A stretch of 18,028 bases of DNA, from the NCBI GenBank assembly GCA_934463165.1, contig CAKSJG010000037.1, positions 1 through 18,028 on the forward strand, in the 5' to 3' direction. Both the position numbers and the translations under genes were made by a program. The DNA is from an uncultured Clostridia bacterium. GTDB taxonomy: Bacteria > Bacillota > Clostridia > UMGS1810. Position 1 is the first letter of the stretch; every line of letters begins with the position of its first letter. Shown piece by piece: positions 6,762 through 15,056 of the stretch. The notes below the pieces were generated by a model. The model saw only the letters and a program-made list of their open reading frames with translations. It was not told the DNA's origin and did not search any database.

Positions 6762-9700
6762 ATGAAAAAAAGAAGAATAATCAATGTTTTATTGATTTTA
6801 TCGATTATCTTCAGCTTCGGTTCATTTGCAGCGGCAGATACCGTGCCGACAGCCGATGCATCCAATGTTATCATAAATGAGAATTTTGACGGCGGCAGCC
6901 TTCATCCTTCGGGAAACGGCATGTATGTTGCAAACAGCGGGCATATCGGTGCCGGAAAATATTCTTTTGAGAACAGCGGAGAAAGACTTCTCTATAACGG
7001 CGGAACGGAAATTTCCGGCGGTGTTCTCAAATATGAAGAAAAGGTAAAAATTACTCAAAGCGGTTCTGCCACTCTCTTAATGGCAAGCGATACCAACGGG
7101 GTAAACAATGCATTTTCGATAACAATCGATCCGAGCTATATAAGATATAACGCTTATGACAGCACAGGAAATTCCGCAGGCGGAAATATATCGGCATATG
7201 ATCTTAATACCGAATATGACATAGCAGCTTATGTTGATCTTGATTCGGGGCTGCTGCAGATTGAGCTTAACGGCAAATCGGTATGCGGCGGTACTAAGCT
7301 TTACATAAACAAAAATAACCGCAGCGGTAACATAAACAGAATATTCGACATAAAAACAAATTCGGCACAGTTTGAGTTATACGGTGTTTCTGTAAAAAGA
7401 ATTGCTAAGCTTCCGTATGGCAAAACGGAGGAAACATTATGGTATGAGGATTTTGAGAACTTCAGCAGCACTGACTACACAAGCGATTCAACCGAAGGAA
7501 CTGCACTTACAAACAATGTGGCGGCAATCAGCGATGACACCACTGCTCACGGAAAGGCTTTGCACGCGCAGACGGGAGTTCGACTGGATAAACAGCTTAA
7601 TAATTTGTCGGGTGTGTATTCTGTAAGAACAGATTTGTATATCGATTCGGCAATTAGTATAGACATCTTCCAGATAGCCGACACAAACAGAAATCAGATG
7701 GCGCGATTATCGATCAGTGAGGGCAAGCTTTGCGCAGTTGCCGGGGCAAACAGCACCGCAACGGGCACATCGTGGAAAACAATCGAAACGCTTGAAGCGA
7801 AAAAATGGTCTGCGGTTGATGTTAGAATTAACACAGCGACAAGAGAAATCAGTGTATATTTGAATGGTGTTAAAATGTGTGACGGTGTATATCTTGTAGA
7901 CAAAGGTTATGATGTAGCTCATCCTTTCTATATTGATAATAAGTATGCAGCAGATAAAAGCGGGTTGTATGTTGACAACTGCGGTGTTTACAAGGTGACA
8001 GACTACAATACTGAAGACATATTTGCGGATGTCAAGGTTGATACGGGTGCGGATGTAAGCAGCGCATTCAACAATATAGTGTCTGCTCCGACATCAGGTG
8101 ACGGATATGTAACATTTAAAAACGGAAACAGAGCGCTTAAAGATTTGAACCTTGCATCGGGTGTATATGCACTTAATGCAGACATAAGAGTGCCGCAATA
8201 CGGAGCAGACGGCGCAACAAACACCCTGTGGGATGCATACAGAAGCAACACCCCGTCATACGGTGTGCAGACAAGCGGCAAAAACATATTTGTATATGCC
8301 AATGATGCAAGCGGAAATACCGTTAAATGCAATATAGTTGAGAACTACAGTACATCGGCATGGTATAACATTCAGATAATTACAAATACAAACAATAACA
8401 GAATCAGAGTATTTGTAAACGGAATTGAATGTGCTGCAGATACCGAAATGTATCTCAAAGGAGACGGTGCAATAACAAGACCGTATAACTTTGATGCAAG
8501 ATACAATGCAGCTGATTTTGTCTATGATGTAAGAAGTATAAAATTATATGAAGATAAGCTTCTCGGTGCATTGGGAATACAAAACGGTATCTTAAGCGGA
8601 AATCTGACGCTTCCGACGAGCGTCACGGTAGACGGAATTACATATTCCGTAACATGGAGCACATCGGATTCTTCGGTAATTAAGGCTGACGGAAGTGTAA
8701 CCGTTGATGTATCGAGTGCAAAATTCCCCGTTATTCAGGCGTTTGTCAGTGATAATGACAGCGTAAAGGCAACAAGAAGATATACATTCTATGCGCCGTC
8801 GGGAGAACTGGATTTTGAAGATAAGACCAACGTTACCGAAAACATAAACGATATGCCGTTTGTAACAAGCGACGGAAAGCTTATCACATGGACATCGTCA
8901 CATCCCGAGATAGTAACCGCAACCGGAGCGGTAACACGCCCGGCGGATACCACGGTTGTAACGCTCACGGCAAGCTACGGTGACACCGTTAAGCAATACA
9001 GCATTCAGGTAATCGGAATGAATGAAGAAAACAAAGTTTTTGTTTTGGAAAACGATTTTTATACCGGCGGAGAAAAAATGATCGGCAAGGTTCAGATCAC
9101 AGACAACACTGTTGAATACAGAACAAAAATATATAACGCAACGGAGTCAAGCATAAAGGCTGCAATGTTTATAGGTGTATATGACAGCGAAAACACTCTT
9201 GTTGATATTAAAAACGGAAGTATACAGGATGTTGCATCTCATTCATACGGAAACGAGGAAAAGCTTACATGCGTGCTCCCCGATGACGGACAATACAGAA
9301 TTGAAGGATTTCTTTGGGAGCCGTATACACTTTCTCCGTATTGCAAAGCATGCAGCGCGGGAGATAAAGAAATCGATTTATATATACTGTCTGATTCAAT
9401 TTATGCGAATTACGCTGAGAATGCCTATAACGATGAAGGCGGCATCGGAATGTATATAGGTTCATATTTTGACAGTAAGGTTACTGTTCATAATGAAGCT
9501 CACGGCGGTACATCTTCAAAATCATATATGAGGACATATTTTAATAATGACATTTTATCTGCTGCCGAAAAAAATGATTATATGCTTGTATGTTTCGGAT
9601 TAAATGACGGTTCTTTCGAAAAACCCGAACGGTACACTTCGGAAGCAGACTACAAGGAATTTTTGAAAATTTATGTAAATGCTGCAAAAGACAGAGGAAT

Positions 9701-10028
9701 AAATATGTTTTTTGTTACACCGACTCCGTTCGGCAAATATGACGGTGATACGGTAACATACAGCGACAATCCTGTGAACAGAAGAGCGTGGATGAAAGAA
9801 GTTGCCACTATGATGAATGTAAAGTGTATGGAACTGGGAGAGCAGGTCGACGCTGAGCTTGCCGCATTATCGGCAGCTGATCAGTATTCGAAATTCATAC
9901 AGGAAAAACAGGAATCGGCGGGCACAATGCTTCACATAAGCAAAGCAAGGGCAAATGAACTTGCCGGCAGACTTACACAATTGATAAAATCCGCTGATAT
10001 AAACGGACTCTCAAACTATGTAAAGTAA
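6762..10028 (+). CDS. Secreted LamG/Ig/SGNH (CE12-like) esterase-like protein, paralogue 2
   Basis: The 1,088-residue tandem paralogue has the same order: signal peptide 1-25 (cleavage after FAAA), LamG-like modules ~27-224, ~225-430 and ~433-596, two Ig-like domains, beta domain, and SGNH domain 870-1088. Its second LamG module and its SGNH domain have diverged strongly from paralogue 1, while the rest is nearly identical in DNA. Block I is S877-D878-S879, so the Asp and candidate nucleophile Ser are kept but the Gly is Ser. Block II is NEAHGGTSSKSY (N911, G915, G916); block III is FGLND (N948). The expected Asp before H1058 is absent (GTMLH), so the catalytic His lacks its usual partner. 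An AGAGGTGA site precedes the ATG at 6762. It may act on a different acetylated pectin, or mainly bind it. Confidence 0.8.
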   Translation: MKKRRIINVLLILSIIFSFGSFAAADTVPTADASNVIINENFDGGSLHPSGNGMYVANSGHIGAGKYSFENSGERLLYNGGTEISGGVLKYEEKVKITQSGSATLLMASDTNGVNNAFSITIDPSYIRYNAYDSTGNSAGGNISAYDLNTEYDIAAYVDLDSGLLQIELNGKSVCGGTKLYINKNNRSGNINRIFDIKTNSAQFELYGVSVKRIAKLPYGKTEETLWYEDFENFSSTDYTSDSTEGTALTNNVAAISDDTTAHGKALHAQTGVRLDKQLNNLSGVYSVRTDLYIDSAISIDIFQIADTNRNQMARLSISEGKLCAVAGANSTATGTSWKTIETLEAKKWSAVDVRINTATREISVYLNGVKMCDGVYLVDKGYDVAHPFYIDNKYAADKSGLYVDNCGVYKVTDYNTEDIFADVKVDTGADVSSAFNNIVSAPTSGDGYVTFKNGNRALKDLNLASGVYALNADIRVPQYGADGATNTLWDAYRSNTPSYGVQTSGKNIFVYANDASGNTVKCNIVENYSTSAWYNIQIITNTNNNRIRVFVNGIECAADTEMYLKGDGAITRPYNFDARYNAADFVYDVRSIKLYEDKLLGALGIQNGILSGNLTLPTSVTVDGITYSVTWSTSDSSVIKADGSVTVDVSSAKFPVIQAFVSDNDSVKATRRYTFYAPSGELDFEDKTNVTENINDMPFVTSDGKLITWTSSHPEIVTATGAVTRPADTTVVTLTASYGDTVKQYSIQVIGMNEENKVFVLENDFYTGGEKMIGKVQITDNTVEYRTKIYNATESSIKAAMFIGVYDSENTLVDIKNGSIQDVASHSYGNEEKLTCVLPDDGQYRIEGFLWEPYTLSPYCKACSAGDKEIDLYILSDSIYANYAENAYNDEGGIGMYIGSYFDSKVTVHNEAHGGTSSKSYMRTYFNNDILSAAEKNDYMLVCFGLNDGSFEKPERYTSEADYKEFLKIYVNAAKDRGINMFFVTPTPFGKYDGDTVTYSDNPVNRRAWMKEVATMMNVKCMELGEQVDAELAALSAADQYSKFIQEKQESAGTMLHISKARANELAGRLTQLIKSADINGLSNYVK
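6833..7433 (+). repeat. Near-identical block 1, copy in paralogue 2
   Basis: Second copy of 3451-4051. The near-absence of silent differences shows that the two copies were made equal very recently, by duplication or gene conversion. Confidence 0.95.
8101..9370 (+). repeat. Near-identical block 2, copy in paralogue 2
   Basis: Second copy of 4716-5985. It ends within three codons of the start of the diverged SGNH domain, so the identity boundary coincides with a domain boundary. Confidence 0.93.
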
Positions 10029-10040
10029 GATATGTCAACA

Positions 10041-10064
10041 GTGGCCGCCATGGTTGGCGGCCAC
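10041..10064 (+). terminator. Strong hairpin between paralogue 2 and the third secreted protein
   Basis: GTGGCCGCCA and TGGCGGCCAC form a perfect 10-base-pair GC-rich stem around a TGGT loop, 12 bases after the stop of paralogue 2. The following TTGTCTTAC is only a weak T tract, so this may be a partial terminator or an mRNA 3'-end protector rather than a full stop. No new promoter is evident before the next gene, so some read-through is expected. Confidence 0.65.
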
Positions 10065-10112
10065 TTGTCTTACAAACAGGAAAAATTCAATAACGGTGGT
10101 GATGATTCCGAT

Positions 10113-12437
10113 ATGCTGAAGTGCTTGAAGTGTTTCTTTTTAATTATTGTAATTGCCGCTTTGATTATGGGCAGCAGTGCCGTATCGGCCGACAACACGG
10201 AATTGATATTAAATCAAACATTTGAGGGCGATGCAGACATTTTAAAATCAAAGCAATGGTATGTTTCGGACAGCGGTGTGAATGTGGTAAACAGCCCGAC
10301 ATTTGATGGCAAAGTGCTGGCAATTTCTCCGATTCAATATGCGGCTTATACTCTTGAAAGCGCCGTTAATTCGGGTACGGTAACGGTATCGGTCGATTTT
10401 TTTGTGAAAGAACTTGTAAATTCAAGACCGATAAGCTTATGGGATGAAAAAAACACCACGGGTAATTCGTTTGTGCGTATTGAAACAGATACCTCGGGCA
10501 AAATATCTGCCGTAAATTCCGAAGCGGAAAAAATCTTTGTCGGGATGTACAGTTTGAATAAATGGACGAATATTACGCTGCTTATCAATAACGAAAACAG
10601 CACATACAAGGTGTTTATTAACGGATGTGAAAGCTCGGATAATATTTCGTTTTCAAGCTCAAACAGAATAGTCAACGGAATAAATACTATCGAATTTCAT
10701 AACGGAAGCAATGAGTCGGATATATATATCGATAATTTATATATTAAAAGAAGCAATAATTGTGATTTTGAAAAGATCATAAGTAATTATACAAAGTACA
10801 TGCAGCGAATTGACTGTTCGTTTGAAGGTTTAAGCGGCAAAAAAATTGAAGATACGGGTAAGTACGGTTACAATACCGTTTTCGGATACTGTGAGGCATA
10901 TTATACCGATGAGGGCGGTAATACGTATATTCATTTTGCCGGTAATGAATCGGTTAAATGCAATACCGACAGAATTAAAGATAAGAAATATTTTGTTATT
11001 TCTTATGATTTCAGGTCTGAAAATATTTTCGGAACATGCCCGGTGAAGCTTCATGATAATAACGGTAATGTTTTTTCCGAAATATATGTTGACGTTAACG
11101 GTGATTTTAATATAAACAAAAGTGTGTTATCTTCTCCGGGTATATCGGGCCAAAATTGGAATAATATGTATTTTGTGATTAATTTTAAAGAAAATCGGAT
11201 AAGTGCATATCTCAACGGAATTTCTTTGAAATCGGATGACGGAAATAATCAGATTGACTTATTGAACAATGATGCCGCATCGGTTTGTGAAATTGAGTTT
11301 GCCGGCGGCAATAATACATCAATTGATATCGATAATATATCTGCAAATGGATTCGGTAATGTGTCCGATGCCGAACTATATATATATATGTCATTATGCC
11401 GATCCGACAGGTCGGTAATGTCTATGGCGGAAGGATACTTAAAGCTTATGTGCGGTCATGATGTTGCAGCCCGACTCTGTTCCGAAAATTACAAAAAATA
11501 TGAAAACGCGGTTAATGAGCATAAAAATTACAGGAAATATGCAGATTTTGCCGATACCGTATATGCAGAAAATTTTGATTCGTTTGCCGACGGTTATATT
11601 TTTGATAATTCTAAAGGAAATACTGTTGCCGAGTATGCCGTTGTCGATTCGGGTACATTAAAAATAGGCGGTGAAAATGAAAAGGGCAGATTCTTAAAAT
11701 ATAAAAGACAATTTGAGGATTTGACAATTAATTTTGACTTTAAACAAAGTAAAAAAATACCGGGAAAAATTTACAGCTTATCGGATTCGGCAGGCAAGAA
11801 AAACGTGATGTTTATAACCTGTAACGGATATGATATAAAGCTTGAATCGGGAAGTGACGATGCTCCGATTGTAATTCTTAAAAATTATGAGGTCGACAGA
11901 TGGTACAATATAAAAATAATCACATCTGTCAGCAATAAAAGCTTTGCTTTATTTATTGACGGAAATAAAATCGGAGATTACAAATTTTTAAATTCGGATA
12001 TAAATAATTTTGAAAGGGTATTTGATGTTGCCGATATAGGCTGCGCTTTCTATGATAATGTTGAAATACTGAAATATTATGACATTAAGCCGATTGCTCT
12101 CGGATGCGGAAAATCCGTACCTGATTCCGGTGAAATGTTTTTTTCGATTAATGAAAATGAGGTTAACATTCCGAAAGAGCTTGACCATATTTTTGATTTG
12201 CGGATTGCATACGGCTGGAAGAGCGAATCGGGAATTTTGTTATTAAGCTTATCGGGTAATACAACGCCCGTAAGCATACGCTTATATGACAGACATAATG
12301 AAGACGCAAGTCTGATATCAATTGAGGAAAAATCAGATATTGAAAAAATAGACATATATTATTGGGAACATCTGCAAACGCTTGTTCCGATATCAAAAAA
12401 ACAGCAAATTAATATAAAACGAAACGGGAGTGAATAA
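10113..12437 (+). CDS. Secreted protein with three LamG-like modules (774 aa)
   Basis: I place the start at ATG 10113, because residues 1-26 from there (MLKCLKCFFLIIVIAALIMG, then SSAVSA) form a clear signal peptide. The frame is open back to ATG 10032, but that start would translate through the hairpin at 10041-10064 and lacks a ribosome binding site. The site for 10113 is also weak (GGTGGTGAT). LamG-like modules lie at ~28-215, ~231-430 and ~483-650. Each carries the W-x-N-I ... NG signature seen in the two large neighbours: WTNITLLINN with VFINGC, WNNMYFVINF with YLNGIS, WYNIKIITSV with FIDGN. A helical stretch (~435-480) separates modules 2 and 3. The final ~115 residues resemble an Ig/FN3-like domain (IYYWEHLQTLVPIS). 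No catalytic domain is recognised; a carbohydrate-binding role is inferred. Confidence 0.72.
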   Translation: MLKCLKCFFLIIVIAALIMGSSAVSADNTELILNQTFEGDADILKSKQWYVSDSGVNVVNSPTFDGKVLAISPIQYAAYTLESAVNSGTVTVSVDFFVKELVNSRPISLWDEKNTTGNSFVRIETDTSGKISAVNSEAEKIFVGMYSLNKWTNITLLINNENSTYKVFINGCESSDNISFSSSNRIVNGINTIEFHNGSNESDIYIDNLYIKRSNNCDFEKIISNYTKYMQRIDCSFEGLSGKKIEDTGKYGYNTVFGYCEAYYTDEGGNTYIHFAGNESVKCNTDRIKDKKYFVISYDFRSENIFGTCPVKLHDNNGNVFSEIYVDVNGDFNINKSVLSSPGISGQNWNNMYFVINFKENRISAYLNGISLKSDDGNNQIDLLNNDAASVCEIEFAGGNNTSIDIDNISANGFGNVSDAELYIYMSLCRSDRSVMSMAEGYLKLMCGHDVAARLCSENYKKYENAVNEHKNYRKYADFADTVYAENFDSFADGYIFDNSKGNTVAEYAVVDSGTLKIGGENEKGRFLKYKRQFEDLTINFDFKQSKKIPGKIYSLSDSAGKKNVMFITCNGYDIKLESGSDDAPIVILKNYEVDRWYNIKIITSVSNKSFALFIDGNKIGDYKFLNSDINNFERVFDVADIGCAFYDNVEILKYYDIKPIALGCGKSVPDSGEMFFSINENEVNIPKELDHIFDLRIAYGWKSESGILLLSLSGNTTPVSIRLYDRHNEDASLISIEEKSDIEKIDIYYWEHLQTLVPISKKQQINIKRNGSE

Positions 12438-12439
12438 TA

Positions 12440-14515
12440 ATGTATTTTGATGAGCTTAATTCGGTAAAAAACAAAATCGGTACATCACCAAAGGCAGTTG
12501 CCGGGCAGATTGCAAGAAGATATATTGCCGACAATCCTGCATTTAACATTGAACTGTCGGGTATATATGAAAATTCGTTTAAGTATAACAAAAACGGTAA
12601 AATTGCCATAGACTTCAATCGGTTATATCCCGATGCAAAAATCGGATCATACGCATATGCATTCAGCTTCATAAGAGCCGATGAAGAAAAACTTATCGGG
12701 CTTTCGGTATCATTAATGACGGAGTCGCATGTTTTTCTTAACGGTGAGCTCATAGCCGAAACAAATGTTGAGGGAGAAACATGTAAATGCGAAAAGGATT
12801 TGATATGTAAATTAAATAAAGGCAAAAACTCCGTTTTTATTAAATGCAGAAAAAATGAACTGGGCTTCGGATGTGCAATAGGCGGCCGCGGGAAATGGGA
12901 ACCGCAAGCATTTTTCATGCCTTTTTTGCATAATCTCGGTATGCTTGGCTTTGCACACTCAAAATGTTTTGATTCGGATGTTTATACAGCGGCCGATACA
13001 TTTCCGTCAATAGGTGATGAAGCCGATGACCGTTGGAGCATAATACCAAAGGAAAAACTCGATCTTTGTGATAAAAATGACGGGTACTATCTGCGTATTT
13101 CATATTTTAACGGAGGCGGAAGGATTAAACTTAAAGCAAGCTGTAGTGAGAATTACAAATTGTATATTGACGGAGTCGAATTGTTAAACGAAAACTTAAA
13201 CGAAACAGATACGGATCTTCCGTATAAAGAGCATTATGTGTTTATATCTATTGCCCATAAATCGGGAATTCAAAATAAGCTTGATTTTATTGTCGAAAAG
13301 GACAGCACTGCGATTGAATGTTATTCAAAAATTCAGGGTGTCGGCGGTGAATGGATGCTTTCGCCTTTATTAAAGAGAGAATATCCCGAATTCCGAAAAT
13401 CGTTTTGCCCCGAAATTCTTTTGGACGGAATTTGCAAAAAAGAATATTGGCGTTCGGAATATAAAAATATATTGGTCAGGGCATATAAAGAATCCGGTAA
13501 TTTCGGGCACTGGTCATATCCTCTTGGGGTCGTTATGTACGGAATGAAGCTTTATTCGGATGTATTTAGTGACGTTTATGCGTCTGAATATGTAAAAAAA
13601 CATATGGACATGACGGTCGGGATGTATGAATATTCACGCATGGAGCTTGAAAAATACGGCTATTCGTTTTTTAATTCAATGCTTAGCGACGTAGACGCTT
13701 TGGACTATTGCGGCTCGTTTGCGTATGCGGCACTGTCGTGCTGCCCATATGATAAATGTCGGGATGCTGCGGATTTTGTTTCAGATTATATTATCAATAA
13801 ACAGGAGCGGCTTGATGACGGAATTTTTTACAGAAAACAACTGCATACATTTGCGGAATTGACAGTTTGGGCCGATGATACGTATATGGGTCTGCCGTTT
13901 CTTTGCGAATATTATAAATTGACGGAAAATGAAGAAGTTTTAAATGAAATTGTAAGGCAGATAAAGCTGTTTTTTAAGTATCTGTATATGCCCGATAAAA
14001 AACTTATGAGTCATGTTTACAGTGTGAAGCACGGTAAAATAAACGGTATGGCATGGGCAAGAGGCAACGGATGGGTGCTGTATACACTTACGGAAATACT
14101 TCGGATTTTACCCGAAAATCATCCGGAGTACAATAATGTTAAGTGCCTGTTTGAAAATTTATGTGAAGGCTTTTACAAATATTATAAAAAAGGCGAACTG
14201 ATTCACCAATTGATTGACAGGCAGTCATCATATGAGGAAACGTCGGGAACGGCAATGTGTATTGCAGCATATTCAAGAGGGATAAAAAATAAATGGATAA
14301 CCGATGAAAAATATAGGGAAGCTGCATATGATTTGTGGAATTCGCTTTGTGAGAAGTCAATTTATTTTAACGGCGATTTATACGGCGTATGTACGGGTTC
14401 TTGCTATTCTTTCAGAGAAGACTACTATTCAAAAGAATTGCTTCCCAACATAAATGACACACACGGCACGGGAATCGTATTATCCGCCGCTGCGGAATTA
14501 TCCCGTATACTGTAA
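12440..14515 (+). CDS. GH105-type unsaturated rhamnogalacturonyl hydrolase with N-terminal beta-sandwich region
   Basis: The C-terminal ~360 residues (~330-691) are a GH88/GH105 (alpha/alpha)6 domain. Typical segments are VWADDTYMGLPFL with the candidate catalytic Asp among D479/D480, ARGNGW (540-545), YEETSGTAM, and the closing NDTHGTGIVLSAAAEL (H675). Enzymes of this family remove the 4,5-unsaturated galacturonate from rhamnogalacturonan oligosaccharides made by lyases. Members are usually ~350-380 residues; this one has ~320 extra N-terminal residues that look like two beta-sandwich domains (~50-165 and ~200-310, with FLNGELIAE and YKLYIDGVELL). There is no signal peptide, so it acts in the cytoplasm on imported sugars. 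Its ATG is 2 bases after the previous stop, with GGGAG inside that gene, so translation is coupled. GH88 is the alternative family. Confidence 0.85.
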   Translation: MYFDELNSVKNKIGTSPKAVAGQIARRYIADNPAFNIELSGIYENSFKYNKNGKIAIDFNRLYPDAKIGSYAYAFSFIRADEEKLIGLSVSLMTESHVFLNGELIAETNVEGETCKCEKDLICKLNKGKNSVFIKCRKNELGFGCAIGGRGKWEPQAFFMPFLHNLGMLGFAHSKCFDSDVYTAADTFPSIGDEADDRWSIIPKEKLDLCDKNDGYYLRISYFNGGGRIKLKASCSENYKLYIDGVELLNENLNETDTDLPYKEHYVFISIAHKSGIQNKLDFIVEKDSTAIECYSKIQGVGGEWMLSPLLKREYPEFRKSFCPEILLDGICKKEYWRSEYKNILVRAYKESGNFGHWSYPLGVVMYGMKLYSDVFSDVYASEYVKKHMDMTVGMYEYSRMELEKYGYSFFNSMLSDVDALDYCGSFAYAALSCCPYDKCRDAADFVSDYIINKQERLDDGIFYRKQLHTFAELTVWADDTYMGLPFLCEYYKLTENEEVLNEIVRQIKLFFKYLYMPDKKLMSHVYSVKHGKINGMAWARGNGWVLYTLTEILRILPENHPEYNNVKCLFENLCEGFYKYYKKGELIHQLIDRQSSYEETSGTAMCIAAYSRGIKNKWITDEKYREAAYDLWNSLCEKSIYFNGDLYGVCTGSCYSFREDYYSKELLPNINDTHGTGIVLSAAAELSRIL

Positions 14516-14535
14516 AAAATTAAACGGAGGACAAA

Positions 14536-14911
14536 ATGCGTAATATTAATATTAAAGCAGTTTTTATTTAGGAAGGTATTGCCGATACCGGTATTTAATC
14601 ACTGTGCCGTATGCGGAAAAAATTTGTTGACGAGGCAAAACCGATTGACATAAGAACATTAACGTCAGATAAAAAACTCCTTAATGAAACGGACATAAAA
14701 ACATTTCTTGAATGCGGTAGATCATACTCCTATGAAATTGATGAAGAAGCTTTTACGGAAAAGAAAATTGACTGTGAAGACGGTACGAAGCTTTGAGTTT
14801 ACATCAAAATCGGGAAAAAGTGTAAAGGTTGAAAGTGTCAGAATCGTGAGTTTAAACAGACCGCACAGTGCACAAATCAGATATCCTGTTACATCAGCAA
14901 ATATCGAGTGA
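14536..14911 (+). pseudogene. Decayed gene after the GH105 gene
   Basis: A good ribosome binding site (GGAGG at 14526-14530) and an ATG at 14536 open a frame that stops after 11 codons (TAG 14569-14571). The same frame has a second stop (TAA 14596-14598), then runs open from 14611 for 61 codons (MRKKFVDEAKPIDIRTLTSD onward) to TGA at 14794-14796. Around 14790 a shift by one base would join it to another open frame that continues with FEFTSKSGKSVKVESVRIVS and stops at 14909-14911. Two stops in the first frame plus a frameshift indicate a broken protein of about 120 residues. I do not recognise the family; the style (EAFTEKKIDCEDGT then FTSKSGKSV) suggests a beta-rich domain, possibly the end of a larger secreted or glycoside hydrolase protein. 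Alternatively the 11-codon ORF is a leader. Confidence 0.55.
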
Positions 14912-14968
14912 ACCGTTCTCCTTATGTCGGATAAAAATCCGACTGTCAGGGGAGCGGTTTTGATTTTT
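14911..14968 (+). terminator. Intrinsic terminator ending the pectin-gene cluster
   Basis: AACCGTTCTCC (14911-14921) pairs with GGGGAGCGGTT (14949-14959), with two G-U pairs. Inside it a second perfect stem, GTCGGAT/ATCCGAC (14926-14932 and 14937-14943), has an AAAA loop. TTGATTTTT follows. This two-tier hairpin separates the rightward pectin genes from galT. Confidence 0.8.
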
Positions 14969-14989
14969 AAAAAACTTATTTGAAAATAA

Positions 14990-15018
14990 TTGATTTTAAG
15001 GTCATTTTGTGTTATAAT
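14990..15018 (+). promoter_or_regulatory. Sigma-A-type promoter of galT
   Basis: TTGATT (14990-14995) and a consensus TATAAT (15013-15018) are separated by 17 bases, just after a strong terminator and about 40 bases before the galT start. I see no operator-like inverted repeat. Confidence 0.82.
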
Positions 15019-15056
15019 CAAAGTATATGTTCTGACATGTGAAAGGAAGTTTTAAG

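Noticed and set aside
10032..10112. Extended N-terminus (27 extra residues) for the third secreted protein
   Set aside because: It would bury the signal peptide, has no ribosome binding site and runs through the GC-rich hairpin; ATG 10113 gives a normal signal peptide.
14585..14594. Perfect 10-base palindrome ATACCGGTAT after the GH105 gene
   Set aside because: It lies inside the decayed coding region, is short, and has no second copy or promoter nearby to suggest an operator.
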